A stretch of 64,000 bases of DNA from Methylomonas sp. (GCA_002928965.1 PERU01000010.1:1-64000), one strand, 5' to 3'. Shown: positions 44,098 through 53,610, numbered from the stretch's first letter. Program-made: numbers and translations. The notes: generated by a model not told the origin, from the letters alone.

Positions 44098-45213
44098 TTA
44101 TAAGATGGTGCGCTCCAAGAACCAATAAGCACCCACGAAACAGATCAACAACGAAATCGCCCTGAGGAATTTTGTAGCGAATTTCGGCCTACTGTTCAAC
44201 CACCAAATCATCGGCAGCACCAAAGCGGCCATAACAACCTGCCCAATCTCTATTCCAAGATTAAACGACAACAAGGGCAAAACAATGCCGGTATTGCCGC
44301 TGGAAATATTCAATTCCTGCAACACGCTGGCAAATCCAAAACCATGCACCAAACCAAATACGAAGGTCAGCCAATGCCGCCCTTTGGGATGATCGCCTCG
44401 TATCAAGTTTTCAGTTGCGACGTAGACAATACTGGCTGCAATAAACGGTTCAATAAAATCACTGGGTAACTCAACCAGATTCATGACTGCCATCCCCAAA
44501 GTAACTGAATGGGCAATGGTAAAAAAAGTGATGATTTTGATAGCAGGCCAGAAGCTATGGGTAACTGCGAGTAAGGCAAACAAAAATAACAAGTGGTCAT
44601 ACCCGGTAACGATATGCTCTAATCCCAGCTTTAAAAAATCAATAAAGGCAGGCACCCAAGAATTGCTTTTGGCCTGAGATTTACCGTCAACAAGCGAAAA
44701 ATCCAGTTGCAGCTGGTTATCAAATTTATTTAACACCTTCTCCTGCAAAGCATTGCCATCAACCCCGATAATTTTGACAAATTGCTGATGACCATCTGGC
44801 AATAACCCCAAAAAATGGGAATGAAAAGCCAGTCGCTGTTGCGGCGAAGAGACAAATCGATACTTGATGTGTGAATTATTCTGTCCATCAAAGTCAACAT
44901 GACCCGGTGACTCGGGCTTCACTTGATGACCATCGATCTCAATACCAATGTTTTCCGACATAAATCCAGCTATCAGCGGCTTTGCGGCTTCCCGTTCAGC
45001 GTCAGTGACATCTGCATCCAGGTCACTATCCATCGGCACGAATGCTTCAACGTCTTGCATTGAGAACGTCACATTTACAAGCAAATGCTCGGGTTTAATC
45101 ACTATATCGACCGAACTAAGCCCTGGTGGATGAGCGAATACCCCATGCAGTTGAAACAACAAACCAAATAGCAGCAGACTTTTCGCAAGTACCATTGCTG
45201 GCACATGCTTCAT
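44098..45213 (-). CDS. HupE/UreJ-2 family membrane protein with EF-hand-like loop (copy 2)
   Basis: The protein is 371 aa and closely similar to the copy at 38128-39225. It has a predicted mature N-terminal His28 (AHPPGLSS), an EF-hand-type loop D-S-D-L-D-A-D-V-T-D-A-E (62-73) and a membrane half with the same HIVTGYDHLLFLFALLAVTH stretch. It overlaps the upstream lipoprotein gene by 4 nt, so it is coupled to it and belongs to the operon with copC. Two copies in two neighbouring operons point to a local duplication. Confidence 0.85.
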   Translation of the reverse strand: MKHVPAMVLAKSLLLFGLLFQLHGVFAHPPGLSSVDIVIKPEHLLVNVTFSMQDVEAFVPMDSDLDADVTDAEREAAKPLIAGFMSENIGIEIDGHQVKPESPGHVDFDGQNNSHIKYRFVSSPQQRLAFHSHFLGLLPDGHQQFVKIIGVDGNALQEKVLNKFDNQLQLDFSLVDGKSQAKSNSWVPAFIDFLKLGLEHIVTGYDHLLFLFALLAVTHSFWPAIKIITFFTIAHSVTLGMAVMNLVELPSDFIEPFIAASIVYVATENLIRGDHPKGRHWLTFVFGLVHGFGFASVLQELNISSGNTGIVLPLLSFNLGIEIGQVVMAALVLPMIWWLNSRPKFATKFLRAISLLICFVGAYWFLERTIL

Positions 45214-45872
45214 GCCTGACTATCCTGGCCCTGCATTTTCGACTTTCTTTTATACACATAGGTCAGAAAACCCAGTATTAGCAATACCCCCCCACCTAAA
45301 GAAATAACCGCGATGACAGGCAGCGTGGACCCGCTGGGTTCTACGCCAACCTCAAGCATGACCCTAAATTTATCGTCCTCTTCGATCGCATCACCGATTA
45401 AAAAATACAAAACATAGTCGCCGTTTTTATCGACTTCCGCCTGTGCTTCAACTGCTCCGCGCGGATAAAGCTGGCTGGCAATTTCAGTAATCGTGCGAAT
45501 TTCGCGAATATCGTTCGGTGCTTTCTCACCGGTTTTTTCTACTTCAACCAAACGAATGCCTATAGGCGTGGTGCGGATATCTCGATCGATCAAATCGGCA
45601 GTAAAAAACATTTTGCCGGCCCGTGGAATTTGCTGACAAAAAGGCACAAACGCCGCTTTAGAATCTGCACTGACATCCTCCTTGGACGGTTGCAAATAAG
45701 TACTGAAATGCACCGCATAAAAATCGTTGGCAATAATACAATCCAGATCGGGCCGATTACCCAGCGCATTGGATTGCTTGGTACCGAAACCCAGTTTCTC
45801 GCAACCCGTCAGAAAAACCGTGCTGAGCATTAAAACTAAAACAATAAAAATAGAGAGTCGCTGAATTTTCAT
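45210..45872 (-). CDS. Lipoprotein with C-terminal membrane helix
   Basis: The protein is 220 aa. An N-terminal lipobox (FLTGC) is followed by an extracytoplasmic domain with CIIANDFYAVHFSTYL and FVPFCQQIPRAGKMFF, then a C-terminal hydrophobic helix (LPVIAVISLGGGVLLILGF) and basic tail. The two Cys and a nearby His could bind metal or form a disulfide. Family not recognised. It lies between copC (31 bp) and the HupE copy 2 gene (overlapping). Confidence 0.72.
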   Translation of the reverse strand: MKIQRLSIFIVLVLMLSTVFLTGCEKLGFGTKQSNALGNRPDLDCIIANDFYAVHFSTYLQPSKEDVSADSKAAFVPFCQQIPRAGKMFFTADLIDRDIRTTPIGIRLVEVEKTGEKAPNDIREIRTITEIASQLYPRGAVEAQAEVDKNGDYVLYFLIGDAIEEDDKFRVMLEVGVEPSGSTLPVIAVISLGGGVLLILGFLTYVYKRKSKMQGQDSQA

Positions 45873-45903
45873 AAGGTTTAGGCGATTTAGAATCGAGGCT
45901 GAA

Positions 45904-46275
45904 TTAAGGCTTTACGGTGAATTGAAATTTACCGGTGACAATATGGGTATCCTGAGATACCACCCGATAACGCACGGTATAGATACCCGCAGGCAAATCC
46001 CCAACCGTGGCATGAATATGCGAGCCATCAGTCAAGGCCTGTTCGACGTCGTGGTTATCAACTCGCTTGCCTTCGCTATCAATCACAGCCAAAGCCTTAT
46101 ATTCACTTTTTACCGGATCGTTAAACCATAGATCGATTTGTTTGGGCGCAACCGTGACGGTTTCGTCTTTGGTGGGTTGGGATTTGACCAAAATTGCATG
46201 CGCTGATGCCGACATTGGTGTTAATGCCACAGCCAGCAAAACTACTGATGAAAAAAATATTGTTGATTTACGCAT
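45904..46275 (-). CDS. copC: CopC-family copper-binding protein
   Basis: The protein is 123 aa. The signal peptide is cleaved before His (SASAHAILVKSQP), giving the N-terminal His of the type II copper site. A C-terminal DTHIVTGKFQFTV segment supplies the Asp/His ligands known for Cu(II)-only CopC proteins. The Met-rich loop of the Cu(I)-type is absent. It is a periplasmic copper carrier. No CopD is adjacent; HupE copy 2 is the membrane partner candidate. Confidence 0.9.
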   Translation of the reverse strand: MRKSTIFFSSVVLLAVALTPMSASAHAILVKSQPTKDETVTVAPKQIDLWFNDPVKSEYKALAVIDSEGKRVDNHDVEQALTDGSHIHATVGDLPAGIYTVRYRVVSQDTHIVTGKFQFTVKP

Positions 46276-46305
46276 ATCACTGTCTCGTTATGGTTATAGT
46301 TTTAG

Positions 46306-47544
46306 TTATTCAAGAATCGCTGTCATCCATTGTTTAAAGCCGCCCGGCTTTTGTTCCAGCCACATTGCCAAAAATCCGCCATCAGTGGCAACAATCCGAG
46401 GAAAGCTCGCGGAACTGCCGGGAGATGAAAGCTGTTTGGATACTGACCATTGGCTACCACTATCAAGCGATTCGCTCATCATCACGCGTGAGCCATCCGC
46501 CCCTGTCGCGTCCCAAACTGCCAGTACACGTTTAGATCCCAACGCGGCAATATCGCTATGAAACGCCAGTGTTCCAGCCCCCATGGCTTGCGGTGCCGAC
46601 CAGTGTTTGCCATTGTCAGCGGACTGCAAATAATACAAGCCGGATTTATTTTCCACGCCAGTCCACACCAATGCGTGTAGATTTACGTCATTGCCAGCCA
46701 ATCCCCCACCATTGTGCGGACAGCCATCAAACGTCCAATTAAATTCACCGACCGAACCAATGCGCTGCCAGCTTTTTCCACTATCAGCCGACTGAGCCAA
46801 CGCCATATCCCGCGGCTGCATATCCCGATAGAGCAGATTGACATTTCCAGCCCAATCGAGCCACAAGCGATTCCAACAGCAAGAACAACTAGAATCATCG
46901 ATCGTTTGCGCCAGCTCCCAATGCTTTCCGACATCCGCACTACGCGCATATCGAACACCCTGGTAACCATTTTCGTCACGATCATCCAGCCAGACCAGAT
47001 GAAAATGACCTTGCGGATCCGCAATCAATTCGGGGTGCGATTGATCAATGGTACTGACGGTTGGATTGCTGCCGGTGTACCACGATTTCCCGTCATCTTC
47101 AGAATATAGGACCATTAAAGGCCCCATGCCCGGAATTTCACCGGTTTGTTGCAAAACGGCCATCAACGAATCAGCGCTTGCCGCAATTTGCACTTCATTT
47201 CCCAGTGTTGATTCCAATCCAGCCGCCGCAACATTAGGGATTTCCACTGGGACTGACCAACTGCGACCCTTGTCAACGGAATGCAGATAGCCGATACAAG
47301 GTTGATCTGAGCCAATTTTTTTCGCCGCAAACAATCCATGCAATTTAAAGCCTTGCGAATACACGTCATAGCTAAGTAAGCCTTGACAATTAAGTGCCGC
47401 AAAATCTATCGATCTGATTGCTGTAATGTCTATCGGCTGAAGATTCCGATCGGCTAACCCCCCCCACTGTGAGCAAGCTGACAATTGCATCCCAACTATC
47501 AACAACATTCCTTTAGAGAGTATCTTCGCTATAAAATCTGGCAT
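46306..47544 (-). CDS. Asp-box (BNR) beta-propeller lipoprotein with CSCC motif
   Basis: The protein is 412 aa with a lipobox (LSACSQW). Six Asp-box repeats of the form S-x-D-x-G-x-x-W are visible (SVDKGRSW, SEDDGKSW, SADVGKHW, SADSGKSW, SADNGKHW, SLDSGSQW), indicating a six-bladed propeller of the sialidase type. The sialidase catalytic residues are not evident. One inter-blade loop holds SSCSCCWNRLW, a Cys cluster suited to thiol metal binding. It lies between the sensor kinase and copC, so it may be a surface metal-binding protein. Confidence 0.85.
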   Translation of the reverse strand: MPDFIAKILSKGMLLIVGMQLSACSQWGGLADRNLQPIDITAIRSIDFAALNCQGLLSYDVYSQGFKLHGLFAAKKIGSDQPCIGYLHSVDKGRSWSVPVEIPNVAAAGLESTLGNEVQIAASADSLMAVLQQTGEIPGMGPLMVLYSEDDGKSWYTGSNPTVSTIDQSHPELIADPQGHFHLVWLDDRDENGYQGVRYARSADVGKHWELAQTIDDSSCSCCWNRLWLDWAGNVNLLYRDMQPRDMALAQSADSGKSWQRIGSVGEFNWTFDGCPHNGGGLAGNDVNLHALVWTGVENKSGLYYLQSADNGKHWSAPQAMGAGTLAFHSDIAALGSKRVLAVWDATGADGSRVMMSESLDSGSQWSVSKQLSSPGSSASFPRIVATDGGFLAMWLEQKPGGFKQWMTAILE

Positions 47545-47614
47545 ACAAACTAGCTCTTCAAAAACGACCGATGATTACAACACACTGAAACTAAAAGCTG
47601 AACCCTATTTGCAT

Positions 47615-49015
47615 TCAATCGGATAAATCCGCCAAATCAAACCACAGCGTCGCGTTCAAACCACCCAATCCCGACTTTGAGAAACGGATACTTGCAGCGT
47701 GTAATCGGATAATTCTCTGCACAATAGACAATCCCAAACCACTACCTTCCGCAGATTGAGCGGTTTCGACACAGCGATAAAAGCGTTGGCTGATCCGTTC
47801 ATAATCCTGATCGGCAACGCCGGGCCCACTATCTTCGACAATAAAACATACCCGTTGCAAGTCTTGCTGCACAATGACGTTAACTTTGCCATCTGCCGGC
47901 GTGTACTTGATGGCATTATCCAGCAAATTCCGCAACAGGATACTGAGTAACTGAGGGTTAGCCTCAATCGCCAAACCATCCTGCCCGCTTAATTCGATCT
48001 CGATATTTTTTTCATGCGCGGAAAACTCGATCTCGGCAATCACCGCGATCACCGCCTGATTGATATCCACCTTTTGTTTGCTGAGTTGCACGTTATGATG
48101 CTGGACCCTGGACAAGGTCAAAAGTTGCTGCACCATATGTGTCATACGCATTACAGCTTGCTGACATTTTTGCAGCGCCTGATTACGCATGCCTTCATCC
48201 TGCGCCTTTTGAGCCACTTGTAACTGTGTCATCATGCCCGCCAGCGGGGTTTTTAATTCATGCGAGGCATCCGAGGTGAAATTTCGCTCATTGGCAAAAG
48301 CCTGCTCCAACAACTCAAATAGGGCATTGATCTGTTGAACCATGGGCACCACTTCCTCCGGTAACCTGTTTAGCGGTAAAGGTTTCAAATGCCCCACTTG
48401 GCGTGATGCCAATTGCTCCTTGAGCCTGTTTACCGGTTTAAGCGTTCGGCTGACTATCACACCAATCACCACGCCGAGTACCGGAAGCGCCAGAAGCATG
48501 GCCAATACTTGCTGATTAGCCAGCGACGCTACTAATTCATGACGAATATCATCGCGCTGACCCACATGAATGATGTAGTCGCCATTTTCGCTACTGATAC
48601 TAAACACATGCCAAAGTTGATTGTTGATCGAAGTTTCGCTGTAACCATTGCGAGTCAATGACAAAGCAAACTCCGGTGCGCTTTCCGAGCGAAGCACCAC
48701 ACCTTCTTTGACTGAACGCAATTGAAAGGCAATTTTGCGCTCATATTTTTGCCCCAAAATGGGCATGGAAAACAAATCAGGGGATTTTTCCTGATCCCAT
48801 AATTTAGTCAATCGGCGTTGCTGTAACAAATTTTCGACAAAGGCATGCACCACGCGGGCAGACTGCGCCAGTTCGGCATTAAATAATTGGGTGATTTGAT
48901 CGCGGGTTTGCTGGTAACTGGCATAGACCATCAAGCCCCAAACCATCAATAAGGCAGATAGCAGCGACAGCAGCAGCTGCTTTTTTAACGAACGCGGACG
49001 CAGCCTGAGCTTCAT
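47615..49015 (-). CDS. Sensor histidine kinase
   Basis: The protein is 466 aa. The first membrane helix (about 13-33), a periplasmic sensor domain (about 34-168), the second helix (about 169-190), HAMP, a dimerisation domain with phosphoacceptor His252 (SDASHELKTPLAG) and an ATPase domain (NLLDNAIKY, DSGPGV, GSGLGLSI) are all present. The class is that of QseC/PmrB/CusS-type kinases. The sensor domain has no obvious metal-ligand cluster. It follows the response regulator by 2 bp. Confidence 0.94.
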   Translation of the reverse strand: MKLRLRPRSLKKQLLLSLLSALLMVWGLMVYASYQQTRDQITQLFNAELAQSARVVHAFVENLLQQRRLTKLWDQEKSPDLFSMPILGQKYERKIAFQLRSVKEGVVLRSESAPEFALSLTRNGYSETSINNQLWHVFSISSENGDYIIHVGQRDDIRHELVASLANQQVLAMLLALPVLGVVIGVIVSRTLKPVNRLKEQLASRQVGHLKPLPLNRLPEEVVPMVQQINALFELLEQAFANERNFTSDASHELKTPLAGMMTQLQVAQKAQDEGMRNQALQKCQQAVMRMTHMVQQLLTLSRVQHHNVQLSKQKVDINQAVIAVIAEIEFSAHEKNIEIELSGQDGLAIEANPQLLSILLRNLLDNAIKYTPADGKVNVIVQQDLQRVCFIVEDSGPGVADQDYERISQRFYRCVETAQSAEGSGLGLSIVQRIIRLHAASIRFSKSGLGGLNATLWFDLADLSD

Positions 49016-49017
49016 AC

Positions 49018-49677
49018 TCAGAGATCGTCAATGATGTAACCCACTCCTCGAATGGTGCGGATCAGATTGGCATCCAGTTTTTTGCGCAAATGGTGAATGT
49101 GTACTTCGACTGCATTGCTTTCAACTTCCGAGCCCCAAGCATACAAAGCCTCTTCAAGCCGCGCGCGCGAAGTGACGTGACCAATATGATTCATCAGATA
49201 ATTAAGAATTTCATATTCTTTTTGCGACAGATCGACTGTCGCGCCGTTGTAAAACACCTGATGCGCCGCAGGATCAATGGTTACGCCTTTATGTTCAATC
49301 ACTGGCAGCCCGTGACCTTCATTACGTCGAGCCAAGGCACGTAAGCGGGCACAAATTTCTGTCAAATCGAAGGGTTTACAGACGAAGTCGTCAGCGCCAC
49401 TATCCAATCCTGCCACTCGTTCAGTTACACCATCACGGGCAGTCAACACCAGTACAGGCGTATTATCTTTGCGCTTGCGCAGGTTTTTTAAAACAGTCAT
49501 GCCATCCATGCGCGGCAGATTCAAATCCAGCACGATCAAATCGTAGTGATTCAATCTCAGCGCCTCATCAGCCTGCGCACCGTCGGTCAGCCAATCCACC
49601 GCATAACCTTCCAGACTCAAGCCAGTTTTCAAACCATCACCGAGAATGGCGTCATCTTCTACCAATAACAATCGCAT
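49018..49677 (-). CDS. OmpR/PhoB-family response regulator
   Basis: The protein is 219 aa. The receiver domain has the acidic pocket (VEDD) and phospho-Asp51 (DLIVLDLNLPRMDG), followed by a winged-helix DNA-binding domain (KEYEILNYLMNH, EVHIHHLRKKL). It is the first gene of the run leading through the kinase, the Asp-box lipoprotein, copC and HupE, and so a natural regulator of these genes. The metal signal is inferred, not shown. Confidence 0.95.
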   Translation of the reverse strand: MRLLLVEDDAILGDGLKTGLSLEGYAVDWLTDGAQADEALRLNHYDLIVLDLNLPRMDGMTVLKNLRKRKDNTPVLVLTARDGVTERVAGLDSGADDFVCKPFDLTEICARLRALARRNEGHGLPVIEHKGVTIDPAAHQVFYNGATVDLSQKEYEILNYLMNHIGHVTSRARLEEALYAWGSEVESNAVEVHIHHLRKKLDANLIRTIRGVGYIIDDL

Positions 49678-49748
49678 CGCGTTAAGCCAGATAATTTATG
49701 TGCGGGGCATTTTAGCAAGTAAGCCAAACTTCAGCGCGGCAAAGCATT

Positions 49749-50192
49749 TCATGGACAGGTTTCCACTTCAAACACAGTACCTTTCACTGATACGACCTTG
49801 ACCTTGCTGCCGATCGGGCAATCTTCACCCTCAACCATCCAAATACTATCACCGACCTTGATCTTACCCTGACCATTTTCGATAGCAACCACTACATTGA
49901 AAGTACGTCCGATATATTGCGCACCACGTTGATTTAACAGCGGCTGATCGCTTTCCTGCGATTTGGCACTGACATAGCGCCGCCATACCAAAATCGAAAT
50001 AACGGCCAAAATTGAGAACAACAGTAACTGCACCTCAAATGACAGACTCGGAAGCATCAGTAGAATCGATCCAACCACAAACGCTGATACTGACAGCCAC
50101 AGAAAAAAGAAGCCGGGTGCCAACAGTTCAACGGCTAAAAAGCCCACTGCCAACACCCACCAATACCAAAACTCGATCATCAGTTCATTCAT
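49749..50192 (-). CDS. NfeD-family membrane protein
   Basis: The protein is a 147-aa short-type NfeD with three to four N-terminal membrane helices and a C-terminal OB-fold (GRTFNVVVAIENGQGKIKVG, VEGEDCPIGSKVKVV). These proteins pair with SPFH proteins in membrane microdomains and quality control. It is 3 bp downstream of the SPFH gene, an operon found in most bacteria. Confidence 0.93.
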   Translation of the reverse strand: MNELMIEFWYWWVLAVGFLAVELLAPGFFFLWLSVSAFVVGSILLMLPSLSFEVQLLLFSILAVISILVWRRYVSAKSQESDQPLLNQRGAQYIGRTFNVVVAIENGQGKIKVGDSIWMVEGEDCPIGSKVKVVSVKGTVFEVETCP

Positions 50193-50195
50193 GGC

Positions 50196-51116
50196 TTATG
50201 CCTTTTTGTTCAAGGCTTCCTTGGCCAATTCACCGATACCGCCCAAAGCACCGATCACACTGGAAGCTTCCAGCGGCATGAAGATCAGTTTACTGTTGTT
50301 GGCCGAGGCAACTTCTTTTAAGGATTCAATGTATTTTTGCGCCACAAAATAGTTGATGGCTTGAACGTCACCTTTGGAAATTGCTTCTGAAACCATCATG
50401 GTGGCGCGCGCTTCCGCTTCGGCCAGACGTTCGCGGGCTTCGGCATCGCGGAACGCGGCTTCTTTACGGCCTTCCGCATCCAGAATCGCCCCTTGTTTCA
50501 AACCTTCGGCTTTCAAAATTTCCGCTTGCCGCATGCCTTCTGCTTCCAGAATTTGCGCGCGTTTCTCCCGTTCCGCTTTCATTTGCCGAGCCATGGAATC
50601 CACCAGATCTTTGGGCGGCGAAATATCCTTGATTTCGATACGGGTGACTTTGATCCCCCAAGGCGAGGTGGCCTCGTCAACCACGCTCAACAAGCGGGCA
50701 TTGATTTCATCACGCCGCGACAACAATTCGTCCAGATCCATCGAACCCATCACAGTACGGATGTTGGTCATCACCAGATTGATGGTGGCCAAGTCCAAAT
50801 ACGTAATTTCATAGGCTGCCTTGGCGGCATCCATGACTTGGTAAAACACCACCCCATCGACCCGAACCATGGCGTTGTCTTTGGTGATGACTTCCTGTGA
50901 AGGCACGTCCAGCACCTGTTCCATCATATTCAGTTTACGGCCGATGCGGTCGATGATCGGCATGATGATATTCAAGCCAGGAGTCAGGGTATTGGTGTAT
51001 TTGCCAAATCGTTCGACGGTATATTCCATGCCCTGGGGAACTGATTTGACGCTCATAAAGACTAACATTATTGCAAACATAAACAGCATGGTTACAAACA
51101 AGCCAAAGCCGCCCAT
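50196..51116 (-). CDS. SPFH/stomatin-family protein (QmcA-like)
   Basis: The protein is 306 aa. One N-terminal membrane segment is followed by a band-7 domain ([40 protein letters not shown]) and a long charged coiled coil with a repeated EA-rich pattern ([20 protein letters not shown]). Strong Shine-Dalgarno GAGGAGG. It forms oligomeric membrane scaffolds with NfeD. Confidence 0.95.
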   Translation of the reverse strand: MGGFGLFVTMLFMFAIMLVFMSVKSVPQGMEYTVERFGKYTNTLTPGLNIIMPIIDRIGRKLNMMEQVLDVPSQEVITKDNAMVRVDGVVFYQVMDAAKAAYEITYLDLATINLVMTNIRTVMGSMDLDELLSRRDEINARLLSVVDEATSPWGIKVTRIEIKDISPPKDLVDSMARQMKAEREKRAQILEAEGMRQAEILKAEGLKQGAILDAEGRKEAAFRDAEARERLAEAEARATMMVSEAISKGDVQAINYFVAQKYIESLKEVASANNSKLIFMPLEASSVIGALGGIGELAKEALNKKA

Positions 51117-51220
51117 AGCGCCTCCTCAAATAGTGGTTAGAAAATATTGTGTATTGCAAACTGACACATGACTAATAATAATGCATCCCTCTTAAACTTG
51201 CTGGTTATAGGACTGGTTTC

Positions 51221-51484
51221 ATGAATACTTTGATTTACTACTCTTTCAATATCTTTGGTCTTTCCCTGATCGTTCTGGGGGTAGGCATGTACAAACCCAA
51301 ATGGATTTTGTTATGGATGGACAAACCCGGTCGTTTTCCGATAGCTATGATCGCCAGTATCTTATTTATGGCAGCTGCTGTGATGTTTGGTGAAGGTAAT
51401 AAACAGTTACAACAGGAAAGAGCCCAAATCAGCAAACAAAAAGCCGCAGAAAATCCTGGCTCAGAAGTGCCGGATTTGCATTAA
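51221..51484 (+). CDS. Small membrane protein of unknown function
   Basis: The protein is 87 aa with two hydrophobic helices (about 4-24 and 38-55) and a charged C-terminal tail (NKQLQQERAQISKQKAAENP). It is divergent from the SPFH gene and ends 7 bp before the convergent transglutaminase gene. Family not recognised, but length, composition and placement look like a real gene. Confidence 0.65.
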   Translation: MNTLIYYSFNIFGLSLIVLGVGMYKPKWILLWMDKPGRFPIAMIASILFMAAAVMFGEGNKQLQQERAQISKQKAAENPGSEVPDLH

Positions 51485-51491
51485 CACTCCG

Positions 51492-53444
51492 CTAAGAGCC
51501 TAACTTCCTGACTTGTTTCTTCAATTCAATGAAGTCACTTGGCTGAGCATTGGCTTGATAGCGTAATCTGATAAAAAGGGCGGTGATGTGTTCAATCTGA
51601 TCCGCCAAATCAGGATGCTGATTTTTAGCCCGTTCTGCGAATGCTCGAGCACCTTCGCCAATGTGGATTTTGGTACCTGCTTTGGCCAATTTGGCGCAAA
51701 AACGTAGATAATACTTAAGCGCCTTATCTTTAACTGGCAGCTTTTGCCTTAACAGCAACCAAGCCAAAGGCAAGGTAATTACCAAGACACCCCCAATCAA
51801 CCATTTCAACAACGCATTGGCACCCTCAATGCCCAACCTCTGCAAAAATTGTGTTTGGTTAGCGCTGTTGTAATTAATTACCCAACGCTGCCAACTGTAA
51901 TCGACACTTTGCCATAATTGCCTCCCACGTTTTAGCCAATTCAATGTCACCGACTCACCCATCAACGGACCGAAATAGACTGCGCCGCTGGCAACCTGCA
52001 AATCCACATTGACCCCGCGTTCGATACGCTCTGGCGCGATTGCAGCAGTCGGATCGAATCGCACCCAGCCTTTATTTTCCAGCCAGACTTCCGCCCAGGC
52101 ATGCGCATCCGCTTGGCGAACTTCCAGAAAACCGCCGACTTTATTGAATTCTCCGCCTTGGTACCCACCCACCACGCGGGCGGGTATCTTGGCAATTCTC
52201 AATAAATACACAAAGGCCGTGGCGTAATGACTACAAAAGCCGCTACGGGTTTCGAATAAAAACGTATCAATCGGGTTATTCGGCATTAAAGGCGGGGTGA
52301 GAGTGTAGTAAAACATCTCCTGGCGAAAATGATTCATCAGATTCTGGATGAATTGCTCCGGGCTAACCTCGAAACCTTGCAGTGTCTTAATCAGCTCCAA
52401 CTGTTTTGAAGACGGTTCGACGGGCAACTGTAGATTATCCTGATAATCAGCTGGGGTAATAGCCGTTGTTTTATATTGCGTTCTGGAGGTTAAGCGGTAT
52501 TCAGCCCGTTCAGAAAAGCGTTTATTAGTCCGCAACAGATGCCACGCATCCGTCGTCAAACTATCATCAAATCGCTCTGCCATCTCCAACGCAAACACCC
52601 AGTCTTGTGCTTGCGGCTCCATCAGCAAGGTGTAGCTATAAGTTTCCCCGCTGAACTCTGGCTGAACCAGCAATTGACTGTTTTTGCCGGCAACAAACCA
52701 GCGCACACCATCGGTTTTTGTGTAAACAGGACCACGCCAATAACGCAAAGCCGGCGGCGGCAGTTCCCCCTGAAACCGCACTCGAAATACCAGCTCATCG
52801 GATAAACTCAAATCACTGATTAACCCTGGCTCCAAGGTTTTACTCAGACCCGACAGGGCTTTATTATTGTCTTGCAACCACATCCAGCGAGGCGCCTCAA
52901 CCCTTGGAAACAATAGAAAAACAACCAATGCCAGTGGCAGGGCCTGCAAAATAATGCTGACTGATGTTTTTAGTGCTGTGTAGGTTTGGACCTGATTAGC
53001 GGTTTGGATGATCAACGTAGCTAGCAACGCGGCACAAACCAACAGGATATAGCCGGCCATTAAAATACTCTGTTCGTACAAAAATTGCGAGGCAGCGACA
53101 ATAAATGCCAAATACACGATTAAAAACACCTCGCGCTTACCCTGAATTTCAAACAGTTTCAAACTCAATGCCACGACAAATAAAGCTGTGCCGGCATCTC
53201 TTCCAAATAATCCGCGATGTTGAGTAATCAGTAATGCAATCCCCAGCATTGTCAGGACAAACAACAGCCATCGCTTCGGCAAGTATTGTTTTTGCCAAAC
53301 AGCGACAAATCGCCAAAACCACAGTAGCAAGAAAAAACTGACTATTGGCAGAGGCATGTGCCAAGCATGCGGCAAGGTAATCAAGCCGATGGAGCCAAGC
53401 AGAAATATCAGGCTACGCTGATGCACGCTAAGGTCAGCAATCAA
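51492..53444 (-). CDS. TgpA-like membrane transglutaminase (DUF3488/DUF4129)
   Basis: The protein is 650 aa. The N-terminal DUF3488 membrane block (about five to six helices) is followed by a periplasmic transglutaminase core with the Cys-His-Asp triad in RSGFCSHYATAFVYLLR, ADAHAWAEVWL and WVRFDPTAA. One further helix and a DUF4129-like tail complete it. TTG is the start, supported by AAGGAG 8 nt upstream. Its usual partners, the DUF58 and MoxR genes, lie 3.4 kb away at 56890-58745 rather than adjacent. Confidence 0.93.
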   Translation of the reverse strand: MIADLSVHQRSLIFLLGSIGLITLPHAWHMPLPIVSFFLLLWFWRFVAVWQKQYLPKRWLLFVLTMLGIALLITQHRGLFGRDAGTALFVVALSLKLFEIQGKREVFLIVYLAFIVAASQFLYEQSILMAGYILLVCAALLATLIIQTANQVQTYTALKTSVSIILQALPLALVVFLLFPRVEAPRWMWLQDNNKALSGLSKTLEPGLISDLSLSDELVFRVRFQGELPPPALRYWRGPVYTKTDGVRWFVAGKNSQLLVQPEFSGETYSYTLLMEPQAQDWVFALEMAERFDDSLTTDAWHLLRTNKRFSERAEYRLTSRTQYKTTAITPADYQDNLQLPVEPSSKQLELIKTLQGFEVSPEQFIQNLMNHFRQEMFYYTLTPPLMPNNPIDTFLFETRSGFCSHYATAFVYLLRIAKIPARVVGGYQGGEFNKVGGFLEVRQADAHAWAEVWLENKGWVRFDPTAAIAPERIERGVNVDLQVASGAVYFGPLMGESVTLNWLKRGRQLWQSVDYSWQRWVINYNSANQTQFLQRLGIEGANALLKWLIGGVLVITLPLAWLLLRQKLPVKDKALKYYLRFCAKLAKAGTKIHIGEGARAFAERAKNQHPDLADQIEHITALFIRLRYQANAQPSDFIELKKQVRKLGS

Positions 53445-53530
53445 GCGGCAAACTCCTTACCTGGGTATGTCAATGATCCATAAGGCTACAACCTTTAGTT
53501 TCATAGAACAATGACATTAACATTCGCCAC

Positions 53531-53566
53531 AAAAAAACCCGTTGGCTGTTACAGCCAACGGGTTTT
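53531..53566. terminator. Strong bidirectional terminator
   Basis: A near-perfect palindrome, CCCGTTGGCTGT-T-ACAGCCAACGGG (53538-53562), is flanked by seven A on the left and TTTT on the right. It would stop minus-strand transcripts from the pseudogene region, separating the transglutaminase gene from everything upstream. Confidence 0.8.
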
Positions 53567-53610
53567 CGAAGCGGAATTGCTTCCGTTATTAAAAAACAAC
53601 CTCATCCGCC

